Shown: piece by piece, positions 16,983 through 25,790 of the stretch
Numbering within the stretch: the first letter of the stretch is position 1
Layout: each line of letters starts with the position of its first letter
NCBI RefSeq assembly: GCF_003201815.1
Contig: NZ_QJKB01000003.1
Span: forward strand, 1 to 64,000
Direction: 5' to 3'
DNA: 64,000 bases
Source: Undibacterium pigrum
GTDB lineage: Bacteria; Pseudomonadota; Gammaproteobacteria; Burkholderiales; Burkholderiaceae_D
The notes under the pieces: model-generated
The model's input: only the letters and a program-made list of their open reading frames with translations
Databases searched by the model: none
What the model was told of the DNA's origin: nothing
Translations under genes and position numbers: made by a program

Positions 16983-18491
16983 TCAGCTTCTGGCCTTGCA
17001 ATGCTGGGCAATGTAGGCAGCATGTCCTGGCATGATGGCCACGCATTTCTGCACTACCTCACGCACACTATCGAGATATTCCATGGTGTCCGCTCCGGTC
17101 TGCAAATTTACCAGAGGATGAAGACGTTCAGGAATTAAATTTTGCCCCTCAAAAACCTGCAACCAGGCCACCTCGGTAAACAATTCATTGTCGACGCGCA
17201 GCAAGCGGCCACTGGCGCGGAACAGGTCGATTTTATGTTGCAGGCTGTCTGGCACTGGCATGGCTGCACAGGCTTTCCAGAATTCAGAATCATCGCGCTG
17301 ATTGAGCTTGTAATGCAGTATCACAAAGTCGCGAATGCGCTCATATTCAAAGCGTGACTGACGATTGTATTCTGCGATATCGACAGCATTGAAACTCTGG
17401 TCAGGGAAGAAATCAATCAGCCGTGCAATGGCCGATTGTATGAGGTGGATGCTGGTTGATTCCAGTGGCTCGAGAAAGCCGCTGGACAAGCCTATCGCCA
17501 CCACATTCTTGTTCCATGTTTTATTCCGCATGCCAGTCTTGAACTTGATGACTCGTGGATCAGCCAGCGGCTTGCCATCGAGATTCGATAACAATACCGA
17601 CGCCGCCTCATCATCACTGACATACTGGCTGCAATACACATGGCCATTACCTATGCGGTGTTGCAGAGGGATGCGCCATTGCCAGCCAGCGCGGTGGGCA
17701 GTGGCGCGAGTATAGGGCAGCAGTTCAGGCGCAGATTCACAAGGCACGGCTTGCGCCCGGTCGCAAGGCAGCCAGTGCGACCAGTCTTCATAACCGGTGT
17801 GCAAGGTCTGCTCTATCAGCAAACCACGAAAGCCCGAGCAATCAATGAATAGATCACCAGCGATGCGCTCACCATTTTCCAGAACGATGGCATCGACAAA
17901 ACCATCTGCCTCACGCTGGCTGACTGAGACTATCTTGCCTTCGGTACGCATGGCACCGCGCGACTCTGCTATCTTGCGCAGGTAACGCGCATACAGGCTG
18001 GCATCAAAATGATAGGCGTGAGCAATTTGGTGCAAGGGTGAATTAGACATATCCTGCCGCGCTGGCATGAATTTATTGGCCTTGCCCATCATGCGGGTGA
18101 TGGAATAGGCCGCCAGATTGTCAGCCTTGCCCAGCTTGCGCATGTGCTGCCAGTACTGGTCAAAGCGCAGGCTGCCAAAATCCTGGCCTATTGTGCCAAA
18201 GCCATGCATGTAGCGGTCACCCTGTCTGCCCCAGTTGACGAATTCTATCGCCAGCTTGAACGTCCCCTGGGTCTCGCGCAGGAATTCATTTTCATCGATA
18301 CCGACGACCTGATTGAATCTTTGTATCATCGGTATCGTGGCCTCACCTACACCGACAATACCAATTTCATCTGACTCCACCACCCGTATCTGATACTGCC
18401 CTTCCAATACGGTAGCCAGTGCGGTTGCGGTCATCCAGCCTGCCGTACCACCACCGACGATGACGATGTTTTTTATAGTTGTATTCTGCAT
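16983..18491 (-). CDS. Flavin-dependent tryptophan halogenase-like protein (sugar-locus type)
   Basis: 502 residues of the PrnA/RebH superfamily. The FAD-binding motif GGGTAGW is at 13-19, the lysine equivalent to the catalytic Lys79 of PrnA is Lys77 in GTFKLAIEF, the halogenase motif WxWxIP is present as W268-Q-W270-R-I-P273, and the glutamate of EPLES is Glu342. All active-site landmarks are therefore kept. Yet the gene sits next to a TonB receptor in a maltodextrin locus rather than in a natural-product cluster. The true substrate is unknown. A GGAGGGG ribosome-binding site precedes the ATG. A strong hairpin separates it from the receptor gene upstream, suggesting reduced read-through or its own mRNA level. 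Confidence 0.9.
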   Translation of the reverse strand: MQNTTIKNIVIVGGGTAGWMTATALATVLEGQYQIRVVESDEIGIVGVGEATIPMIQRFNQVVGIDENEFLRETQGTFKLAIEFVNWGRQGDRYMHGFGTIGQDFGSLRFDQYWQHMRKLGKADNLAAYSITRMMGKANKFMPARQDMSNSPLHQIAHAYHFDASLYARYLRKIAESRGAMRTEGKIVSVSQREADGFVDAIVLENGERIAGDLFIDCSGFRGLLIEQTLHTGYEDWSHWLPCDRAQAVPCESAPELLPYTRATAHRAGWQWRIPLQHRIGNGHVYCSQYVSDDEAASVLLSNLDGKPLADPRVIKFKTGMRNKTWNKNVVAIGLSSGFLEPLESTSIHLIQSAIARLIDFFPDQSFNAVDIAEYNRQSRFEYERIRDFVILHYKLNQRDDSEFWKACAAMPVPDSLQHKIDLFRASGRLLRVDNELFTEVAWLQVFEGQNLIPERLHPLVNLQTGADTMEYLDSVREVVQKCVAIMPGHAAYIAQHCKARS

Positions 18492-18505
18492 TTTGTCCCC
18501 TCCAT

Positions 18506-18545
18506 AAAAAACCCCCTGCAGTTCAAAGAACGACAGGGGGTTTTT
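18506..18545 (-). terminator. Terminator/attenuator between TonB receptor and halogenase-like gene
   Basis: CCCCCTG (18512-18518) pairs with CAGGGGG (18534-18540), flanked by A and T runs on both sides. It would end or attenuate transcripts from the receptor gene into the halogenase-like gene. Confidence 0.85.
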
Positions 18546-18568
18546 ATGTTCTTACGTAAAACCTGTTT

Positions 18569-21367
18569 TTAGAACTTGTAGTTCACGCCGAACAGATAAG
18601 TCCTGCCATAAACGATCTTATCAGTAACGACGCTAGGATCGGTGTTGTATTGCTGGAATGGCGCATTATTCCAGTTATTCGCTTGCGCCAGTATCGATAA
18701 ACCTTTCAGGTAACCCGTCTGGAATTCATACGACAATTGCAAATCAACGATGGTTTCACCCTTGATGAAAGTCAGTTGCTGATTGTCCTGGAAGTCGCTG
18801 ATCTGACCAAGGAAGTCAGAACGCTTGCGACCTGCAATCGCCACCTGGAAGCCATTTTTCTCATAGTACAAACGCAGATTGCTGACGCGCTTGGACAAAC
18901 CTGGCAAAGGTATGGTCTCTGCACTGACATTGGAAGTACCAAAGCCAAATGCAGGCAGGGTAATCTGGCTCGATGTATCCGAGTGATTGACCATGACACC
19001 AAAACCATCCAGCACAGGCGTGATCAGTGAGAATGGGATATTCAGGGCAACTTCAAAACCGTGGATATTGCCTCCATTACCATTTTGTGGCGTGGTCAGC
19101 AGGCCGACCGTAGAGCCTTTATATGGACCACTCAAAGGCAAGGGTGTATTCGCACTGACGAAAGGTTTAAAGTCGAAAGTGCGTGGTGCACGGTAGATGT
19201 AGGTATCGAGTTGCTTATAGAAACCGGCAACACTGAAATAGCCTTTCTTGCCGAAATATTTTTCATACGACAGATCAAATGCCTTGGCGCTGAAAGGTTT
19301 CAGTTCCGGGTTACCGCCGCTACCACCAAGGATAGGGAAAGGACCTGTGGTTTTGACACCAAATTCCTGGCTGGCACGCAGATCATCCATATTCGCACGT
19401 GACAAGACTTTTGCCATGCCAACGCGCAAGAACTGTTCTTTACCCAGATCAAAAGAGACATTCAGGCTAGGCAGGAAATCAGAATAAGACTTGCCGCCAT
19501 TCGCCGTAGTAAATGGGCAGGTTTCTACGGTAATGCCCGTGCACTTGGCCAGGTCAACCTGGTTACCCGAAGAACGCTGGTTGGTATGGATGAACTGGCC
19601 GCCAAAGTTACCGCGATAATTCAAACCCATAAGCTGGCCATCAAGGTCACCCATGGCATAGGCAGTCGTGACTTTCTCACTGACAGTCCAGTCTTTGGCC
19701 AGCACGGAGGCATCTACCCAGCGCGCCAGCTCATAAATCGTTCCCAAAGAACCATCGGGGTCGAACGAAGCAACTGGCAAGCCTACTGTACCAGCAATTG
19801 CCGTGGCACTGCCAGGCATGGCTGCTGAGGCATAACCGCCGCCACCTTTGACCACCAGACGGCCTTCCTGGCCGGTACGTGCTTTGTCGCGGTCTGTATA
19901 GTTAAAGCCAAATTGCGCGGCGACTATAGGGCCAAAATTCACATCACGTTTGGCGCTCAGGCGTATGCTGCTGACTTTATCATTGATATCTGGCAAAGCC
20001 ACATAACCTGCCTGTGGAGAATTAGGACCACCACCCCAGCCATCGACGTCAGTCAATCTGGCAACTGCGCGGTCAGCATAATTCAGACTGGTGGTGTATT
20101 TAACGTCAGAGAAATTACCGCCATTAAAACCGGTATAGGAAATGGAACCCAGCGAAGCTGCATCGCCAGGCTGGCCAGCCGTGGTTTCATAACGCTTGCT
20201 ATGCTTGACGGCTTTCGAATAAGACAGGTCGGCAACCGCTGTCCACTCATCAAGTTTCAATTCATTATTCCAGCCCAGGGACGTCAGTTTGTCATCAGCA
20301 CTTTCTTTATGATTACGTACTACGCCCTTGTAATTGCTGAAAGTACCGGATGTCGCCACACCATTGACGATGGTGGCGTTGGTCAGCACACCATTAGGAT
20401 CATAGCCACCGGCAGAACCGGCAACTGCGCCTTCGAGACCGGTTTTCTTGAGACTGGTAGAACCGGCAGAATAGAATATATCAAGAGCCGATTTGAAATT
20501 TTTATTTGGCTTGTATTGCAAGGTCAGCGATGCGCCATCGCGGTTGTTTTTACTGGTTTCAGTATCCGCCTTGAAGCCACCTGGTGCTTTCACCGTAGTG
20601 CCGTTGTAGTCTACATCTGGCACCCAGCCGCCCCAGGAATCAAATTTTTGCTGACCGCCGCCGTCTTCCTTGAACTTGGTCAAGCCCAGGGAGATACCGA
20701 TAGTGCGGTTGGCAAACTGATCTACATAAGAGAAAGACGCGCGGTCGCCTGTGCCCTCTTCGGAGCCTGATTGTACGCCTGTGCGTTGTTTGCGATAGCT
20801 GGCTGCCAGCACACGTTTGCCAAAGTCCAGCGGCTTGAGCGTATTCAAATCGATAGTCGCTGCCAGCCCCTGGCCGACCAGTGCTGCATCTGGTGTTTTA
20901 TAGATCAGCACAGAACCCATGAGCTCAGCCGGGAAGAGATCAAACTCGGGGCTGCGGGCATTGCCAGTCGAAGCCTGTTCGCGACCATTCAGCAATGAAC
21001 CATTGAAGCTGGGAGACAAACCACGCACGCTGACATCTGCAGCCTTGCCAGAAGAGCGGCTACGTTGCGCCGTCACGCCAGGCAAGCGGGCGATAGATTC
21101 TGCCACGCTGGCATCAGGCAATTTGCCTATGTCTTCTGCAGAAATAGCTTCGACGATGGAATTGGAATTTTTCTTGATCGAGATGGCTTCTTCTATGCCC
21201 TTGCGGATGCCTGTCACGACCACGGTATTGTTAGCAGCCTCTTGTGCAGTAGCGATGTCGGTCATGCCAAATATCAGCACAGCACAACCAGCCGCAACCG
21301 GGCTCAACTTAAAAGAAAAACGGTGCAGAGCTTCGCCCTGCCGACGCTTTTGCGTAGCTTGTTTCAT
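18569..21367 (-). CDS. TonB-dependent receptor (TIGR01782 type), probably maltodextrin
   Basis: 932 residues from the ATG at 21367, preceded by GAGGGG; the 22 residues upstream in frame are not signal-like. The signal peptide runs to about residue 43 (SPVAAGCAVLIFGMTDIATAQ). The plug domain follows at once (NTVVVTGIRKGIEEAISIKK, AESIARLPGVTAQRS), without an N-terminal signalling domain, then a 22-strand barrel ending in GRTYLFGVNYKF. The pattern is that of the large Xanthomonas-Caulobacter sugar receptor group that includes MalA. With GH13, GH31 and a sugar transporter close by, maltodextrin import across the outer membrane is the best guess. Regulatory palindromes lie upstream. Confidence 0.9.
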   Translation of the reverse strand: MKQATQKRRQGEALHRFSFKLSPVAAGCAVLIFGMTDIATAQEAANNTVVVTGIRKGIEEAISIKKNSNSIVEAISAEDIGKLPDASVAESIARLPGVTAQRSRSSGKAADVSVRGLSPSFNGSLLNGREQASTGNARSPEFDLFPAELMGSVLIYKTPDAALVGQGLAATIDLNTLKPLDFGKRVLAASYRKQRTGVQSGSEEGTGDRASFSYVDQFANRTIGISLGLTKFKEDGGGQQKFDSWGGWVPDVDYNGTTVKAPGGFKADTETSKNNRDGASLTLQYKPNKNFKSALDIFYSAGSTSLKKTGLEGAVAGSAGGYDPNGVLTNATIVNGVATSGTFSNYKGVVRNHKESADDKLTSLGWNNELKLDEWTAVADLSYSKAVKHSKRYETTAGQPGDAASLGSISYTGFNGGNFSDVKYTTSLNYADRAVARLTDVDGWGGGPNSPQAGYVALPDINDKVSSIRLSAKRDVNFGPIVAAQFGFNYTDRDKARTGQEGRLVVKGGGGYASAAMPGSATAIAGTVGLPVASFDPDGSLGTIYELARWVDASVLAKDWTVSEKVTTAYAMGDLDGQLMGLNYRGNFGGQFIHTNQRSSGNQVDLAKCTGITVETCPFTTANGGKSYSDFLPSLNVSFDLGKEQFLRVGMAKVLSRANMDDLRASQEFGVKTTGPFPILGGSGGNPELKPFSAKAFDLSYEKYFGKKGYFSVAGFYKQLDTYIYRAPRTFDFKPFVSANTPLPLSGPYKGSTVGLLTTPQNGNGGNIHGFEVALNIPFSLITPVLDGFGVMVNHSDTSSQITLPAFGFGTSNVSAETIPLPGLSKRVSNLRLYYEKNGFQVAIAGRKRSDFLGQISDFQDNQQLTFIKGETIVDLQLSYEFQTGYLKGLSILAQANNWNNAPFQQYNTDPSVVTDKIVYGRTYLFGVNYKF

Positions 21368-21470
21368 GTAATGTCCCCTCACACTATTATTTGACCTGCA
21401 CTTTTCGCGCTGCCAGACCATGCTCTCCAACACCAGCCTGACAATCAGAACCCAACGTTCCGAAATGAAT

Positions 21471-21498
21471 TTTGTACTAAAACTAGATTCAATGTCAA
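21471..21498 (-). promoter_or_regulatory. Putative sigma-70 promoter of the TonB receptor
   Basis: On the minus strand TTGACA (21498-21493) is followed after 16 bp by TACAAA (21476-21471), about 100 bp before the start codon. Two direct GTAGT copies lie just upstream of the -35 box. Confidence 0.45.
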
Positions 21499-21615
21499 AC
21501 AGAGACTACAAAAAACTACAAAGAAAATACATGCACCATATAAGACCACTATAGGGCTCTCACGAGAGCGCACCAAAATGTGTTGCGAATGCCCCACAAG
21601 AGAACAATGAATTAA

Positions 21616-21648
21616 TGTAGTTAGACTACTTTGTGTAATTGAACTACT
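21616..21648. promoter_or_regulatory. Tandem pair of HexR-like palindromes upstream of the TonB receptor
   Basis: TGTAGTTAGACTACT (21616-21630) and TGTAATTGAACTACT (21634-21648) both match TGTARTNNNAYTAC and are spaced 18 bp centre to centre, nearly two helical turns. The same pattern lies before the sugar MFS operon, pointing to one shared regulator. They are 120-150 bp upstream of the predicted promoter, which suits activation or looping. Confidence 0.55.
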
Positions 21649-21986
21649 TACAAAATGACGAGACAATATGATGAAAATAGCGCGCGAATATGCCCCACAC
21701 CATGATTTTGCGAAGACTAACTGTCTGGCACAGGGAAATATTGGCAAGCTGCACATGCAAGAAAATCCCGTCAACGCAGTCTGGAAAATGTTCTCTCCGT
21801 CGGCCCATCGTCAGCGATCAAAGCAGAGTCAACAATTTAAAATATAGATTTGGATCTGATGGGGCTTGAAGGGCTTGGCAAGTATGCATTGCACATGAGA
21901 ACGAGAGTGCAGCACCATACTCTGCAAAGCTGGAGCTCGCCCATGCATGAAGATCATGCTTGCAATGCCAAAAGAACACTCATTGA

Positions 21987-22853
21987 TTAAACGTAAAGCT
22001 CGCCCTTGGCAACCATGCAAACCTGGCCTTGCACGAGTACGGTCTCATCATCCGCACTCAGGTACACATGCAATTCGCTGGGGCGATGTACGTAGGCACC
22101 CTGGGCAAAAATCTGGGTATCGCCAGCCTGAGCACGCTTATGCCTGACCAGATAGGCGGCTGCCGGGCCAACGGCACTGCCAGTGGCGATATCCTCGACT
22201 TTGCCTTCATTGTCCCAGGTGCGTCCTTCGCGGCGGTTGACGTCAAGTACGTAGACAAATTTTGCACCCACGCCTGCCAGCAAGGCTTCAAATTTTTCAT
22301 GGGAGATACGCGCTTTGTCCAGGTGTTGCTGGACTGGCACGATCAGATAAGGCAAGCCGGTCGACACTACTTGCAAAGGCAGGTCCGCGACCTGATCATG
22401 CGCATGCAAATTCAAGGCTTTCAGGAAAACTTCAGCGCTGGCACTGGACAAGGGCTCGTTGAAACTGGCCTTGCCCTGATTCATTTCGGCAAAAAAATTG
22501 CCATGCTCTTGCCTGCTGCGGGCAATGACACTACGTTCGTTCAAAACAAATTCAAACTCGGCTTTCTCAGCTTCGGGATGGAAGCGTTGGTGCAGGCAAG
22601 CTGCGGCACCGATGATGGGATGACCGGCAAAGCCCAGCTCTTCTTCCATGGTGAAGATGTGCGTGCGCCATTTATCCTGAGTTTCCAGTTTTTGCAAAAA
22701 AATGCTTTCGAACTGGCGCATTTCCCTGGTCAGGGCCTGCATCATATAGCTAGACAGGGTTTGTTCGAGCACAAAAATACTCAGGCCATTGCCTGCCAGT
22801 GTTTGTTTGGCAAAGACATCCACCATGGAAAACGGGAAAATTTGTTTTTTCAC
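21987..22853 (-). CDS. PhzF-family isomerase-like protein
   Basis: 288 residues of the PhzF/diaminopimelate-epimerase fold. It begins KKQIFPFSMVDVFAKQTLAG with the AGN motif at 20-22; the family's catalytic glutamate is Glu49 in REMRQFES; and the second-motif segment EELGFAGHPIIGAA is at 71-84. Members isomerise small acids or act in phenazine synthesis, but most have no known substrate; no phenazine genes are nearby. I use the GTG at 22853 because AGGGAG is placed well upstream; an ATG at 22826 would cut the first strand. A small membrane protein gene precedes it by 64 bp on the same strand. Confidence 0.85.
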   Translation of the reverse strand: MKKQIFPFSMVDVFAKQTLAGNGLSIFVLEQTLSSYMMQALTREMRQFESIFLQKLETQDKWRTHIFTMEEELGFAGHPIIGAAACLHQRFHPEAEKAEFEFVLNERSVIARSRQEHGNFFAEMNQGKASFNEPLSSASAEVFLKALNLHAHDQVADLPLQVVSTGLPYLIVPVQQHLDKARISHEKFEALLAGVGAKFVYVLDVNRREGRTWDNEGKVEDIATGSAVGPAAAYLVRHKRAQAGDTQIFAQGAYVHRPSELHVYLSADDETVLVQGQVCMVAKGELYV

Positions 22854-22917
22854 TTGTTACTCCCTGTTTGACTGGTGTCATCAGTATAGGCAAGAAAATC
22901 GAGGATAAAGCGAAATC

Positions 22918-23313
22918 TCACTCTGGCTTTTTCTGCTGGCGACGCCAGTGCCTGCCATAGACATGCAAACCAGCCATGGGCAGCAAGAACCAGAATACGG
23001 CATTGGCGATCACGCTGGTGCGGGTAAAACTGAATTGATAGTGATAATTCGTAGCGTCAATATACACAGCCATGTAGGGGAAACCAGCAAACCAGCCCTC
23101 ACCAGCAATATTGGGATAAGGCAGGAGCATCCAGAATGTGCCCAGCCAGGAAGCCAGGCCCAGCACCAGCCCGGCCAATAAACTCCATACAAGGAGCTTG
23201 TTCCAGTTTTTGGGGCGTTTATCAGAAGGAGAGAAAAACAGGCTATGGACAAGACTGTACATTCCCGCCAACATTAATAAACTCGCTGCCACAACGATGG
23301 TGATAAGCATCAT
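22918..23313 (-). CDS. Small integral membrane protein, unknown function
   Basis: 131 residues with four hydrophobic segments: 2-24, 42-66, a weaker one around 70-90, and 104-122. The C-terminus is basic (GRHWRRQQKKPE), so it should face the cytoplasm. I do not recognise the family. The start is MM at 23313/23310. It is followed by the PhzF-like gene and may share its transcript. Confidence 0.6.
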   Translation of the reverse strand: MMLITIVVAASLLMLAGMYSLVHSLFFSPSDKRPKNWNKLLVWSLLAGLVLGLASWLGTFWMLLPYPNIAGEGWFAGFPYMAVYIDATNYHYQFSFTRTSVIANAVFWFLLPMAGLHVYGRHWRRQQKKPE

Positions 23314-23376
23314 TTCTCAAGCCATGAAAAAAAGACAAATGTGAATAGGGATGATAGCACTGACGATTTTCTTTTC

Positions 23377-23401
23377 AACGACATTTTACAGTCGTTGTAA
23401 A
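23377..23401. promoter_or_regulatory. Overlapping inverted repeats upstream of the TonB receptor at 23521
   Basis: CAACGAC (23377-23383) and GTCGTTG (23391-23397) form one perfect dyad, and TTTACA (23385-23390) with TGTAAA (23396-23401) forms another that overlaps it. The two cannot pair at once. They lie about 120-145 bp before the receptor start and may be an operator. They do not look like a Fur box. Confidence 0.4.
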
Positions 23402-23520
23402 TCCGTTTTGTTTCTGCAATTCCGCAGTGTCTTGCTTGATAGTCTGGCACGGCTGGATTAAGCTGAACACAGAATATGTATGCTCTTTTTGATAGAGCTT
23501 AACAAATATAAAAGCAATCC

Positions 23521-25626
23521 ATGTCATTCCCTTTTCGTCTCTTGTTGATCCTGAGTTCTGCATTGTCCTTGCTAGGTAACACGGCCCTTGCTGCAGATGC
23601 CAATGAGGAAGATGAGCTGGCGCTGGTCTATGGCGATAAATCCATGATCAGTATTGCCACTGGCAAAACACAAAGCCTGCGCCGGGCACCGGCGGTAGCA
23701 TCGGTGATTACTGCAGAAGACATACGGGCCCAGGGATTTACCGATATCGATCAGGTGCTGGAAACCATACCTGGCATGCACGTGAGCCATGCCGCCATAC
23801 TATATTTTCCAGCTTATGTCATGCGCGGCATAGGTGGCGGAGGGGTGAGCAATCCTCACTTGCTGGTATTACAAAATGGCATACCCATGACCACGTCTTA
23901 TACGGGTGACAAGGGTCAGATGCTGTGGCGTGGCATCTCAGTGGAAAATATATCCCGCATTGAAGTGATACGCGGGCCCGGTTCTGCTCTGTATGGGGCA
24001 GATGCTTTTTCCGGCGTGATCAATATCATCACGAAAACTGCGGATGAAATTCCTGGCACTTTTCTTGGTGCAGGCCTGGGCTCCTTCCGTACCGGTGATG
24101 CCTGGGTATTGCATGGCGGGCACTGGGGCCCATTCAAGCTTGCCGCATATTTACGGACTGGTACCACTGACGGCCAGAAAGAAGTGCTGACTGCCGATGC
24201 ACAATCGAGGAACGACAAGCTGTTTGGCACCCATGCCAGCCTGGCACCAGGCAGCGTGCATACGGGTTTTGATACGGTAGATGGCAATCTGGACTTAAGC
24301 ACGGGCAACTGGCGCTGGCGCTCAAGTCTGCTGAGGCGATCTGAAGTACAGACTGGTGCTGGAGTATCCTCTGCACTCGATTTTGGTGGTGGTGCCACGA
24401 CAGAAAGAGTGACCAGTGACCTGTCCTGGATAGACACGACTTTTGCCAAAGACTGGATACTGGGAAGCACACTGAACTTCTTGCACTATACTGAAAAAAG
24501 CAGCCTGCAACTCTTGCCACCTGGGACCAGGCTGCCTACCGGTATTTTCCCGGACGGGATGATAGGTGGCCCTTCGCGCTGGGAAAGACAATTCCGCCTG
24601 TCGGCCTTTGCCAGCTACTCAGGCTGGACAGATCATCAATGGCGTGTGGGATTAGGGCATGACGATGTCAATCTCTACCGCACCCAGACCATCAAGAATT
24701 TCTTGCTCAGCCCTGCTGGTGTACCTATACCAACTGGCCCCGTCATGGACTATAGCCAGATACAGCCGCATATCTTGCCTACTCGCAGAAAAAATAATTA
24801 TCTATACCTGCAGGATGAATGGAATCTGGCGAAAGACTGGACCATAACGGCAGGCATACGCCACGACCATTATTCTGATTTTAGCGGCACCACTAATCCT
24901 CGCCTGGCCCTGGTGTGGGATGCGCGGCATGATCTGACTGCCAAATTTTTATATGGCCGCGCCTTCCGTGCCCCGGCATTCAATGAATCCTATGGCCTCA
25001 ACCCAGTTGCCAATGGCAATCCCAAACTGAAACCTGAGCGTATTGCCACTACCGAACTGGCCCTGTCATGGCAAGCAAGCCAGGATATCTTGCTGAACCT
25101 GAATGCATTCCGCTACAACATGCAAGATATTATTCGTGCAGTTGCCAACTCCATGCCGGGAACAGGCGCCACCTACTTCAATACGGGCAATCAAAATGGT
25201 CGCGGACTTGAGGCAGAGTTGCAATGGAGTGTCAGAAAAGATTTGAGAGTCCTCGCCAATTATTCCTACCAGCGTTCTGTTGATGAAAGCACACAGGCAG
25301 ATGCTGGCTATGCACCTCACCATCATTTGTTTGCACGGGTGGACTGGCAAATCAATCCGGGCTGGTCTCTGAGCCCACAAGTAAACCGTGTGGCAGACCG
25401 TCGCCGCGCTGCCGGTGATACGCGCCCGGCTATCGCCGATTACACCAGCGTTGATGTGAGCCTGCGCTCGCAACGTGAACGCGGTAGATGGGAATGGACT
25501 GCAACGGTCAGGAATCTCTTCAACGCTGACATCCGCGAACCCAGTATCGCACCCGGTCTGGCCATCCCGAATGATTTGCCTATGGCTCCCAGGGCCATCT
25601 ACCTGCAAGTCATGTATAAAATGTAA
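23521..25626 (+). CDS. TonB-dependent receptor, paralogue 1
   Basis: 701 residues with a signal peptide (1-24, ending ALAA). The mature N-terminus is acidic (NEEDELALVYGDKSMISIATG), which may serve as the TonB-box region. The plug covers about 45-170 (PAVASVITAEDIRAQGFTDI, IEVIRGPGSALYGADAFSGV) and the barrel ends in a terminal MYKM-type strand. The layout is that of the CirA/FepA-like group for iron complexes, but no siderophore gene is near and the ligand is unknown. The next gene is a clear tandem paralogue, sharing the YGDK segment and the INIITKT, YGRAFRAP/YGQAFRAP and DAGYAPHHH blocks. The ribosome-binding site is weak. Confidence 0.9.
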   Translation: MSFPFRLLLILSSALSLLGNTALAADANEEDELALVYGDKSMISIATGKTQSLRRAPAVASVITAEDIRAQGFTDIDQVLETIPGMHVSHAAILYFPAYVMRGIGGGGVSNPHLLVLQNGIPMTTSYTGDKGQMLWRGISVENISRIEVIRGPGSALYGADAFSGVINIITKTADEIPGTFLGAGLGSFRTGDAWVLHGGHWGPFKLAAYLRTGTTDGQKEVLTADAQSRNDKLFGTHASLAPGSVHTGFDTVDGNLDLSTGNWRWRSSLLRRSEVQTGAGVSSALDFGGGATTERVTSDLSWIDTTFAKDWILGSTLNFLHYTEKSSLQLLPPGTRLPTGIFPDGMIGGPSRWERQFRLSAFASYSGWTDHQWRVGLGHDDVNLYRTQTIKNFLLSPAGVPIPTGPVMDYSQIQPHILPTRRKNNYLYLQDEWNLAKDWTITAGIRHDHYSDFSGTTNPRLALVWDARHDLTAKFLYGRAFRAPAFNESYGLNPVANGNPKLKPERIATTELALSWQASQDILLNLNAFRYNMQDIIRAVANSMPGTGATYFNTGNQNGRGLEAELQWSVRKDLRVLANYSYQRSVDESTQADAGYAPHHHLFARVDWQINPGWSLSPQVNRVADRRRAAGDTRPAIADYTSVDVSLRSQRERGRWEWTATVRNLFNADIREPSIAPGLAIPNDLPMAPRAIYLQVMYKM

Positions 25627-25740
25627 TTTCACAAAAACCCGCGGAAAAAATGCGACATTCCCGCCACATTGCATGGCAGGGATTTGTTAAGCATGGCTAC
25701 TTTCGCCATTAAGGCACAGAAACAAGTGACAGTGGCTCAA

Positions 25741-25778
25741 GGCAGATTTATGATGGCTGTGTTAAAGCCATGTCTGCC
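25741..25778 (+). promoter_or_regulatory. RNA hairpin in the leader of the second receptor gene
   Basis: GGCAGA (25741-25746) pairs with TCTGCC (25773-25778), and inside it ATGGCT (25753-25758) pairs with AGCCAT (25766-25771). The hairpin ends two bases before GGGAG, the ribosome-binding site of the ATG at 25791. It may terminate the upstream transcript or influence translation. Confidence 0.45.
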
Positions 25779-25790
25779 CCGGGAGTAAAG

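Larger units (their letters stand above)
21368..21986. other. Regulatory intergenic region between TonB receptor and phzF-like gene
   Basis: About 620 bp without a convincing gene. It holds the receptor promoter, direct ACTACA repeats at 21506-21520 and a pair of HexR-like palindromes. From about 21700 to 21986 I see nothing distinctive. Confidence 0.6.

Noticed and set aside
21987-22853. Phenazine biosynthesis by the PhzF-like protein
   Set aside because: No other phz genes are present; the family is broad and mostly unrelated to phenazines.
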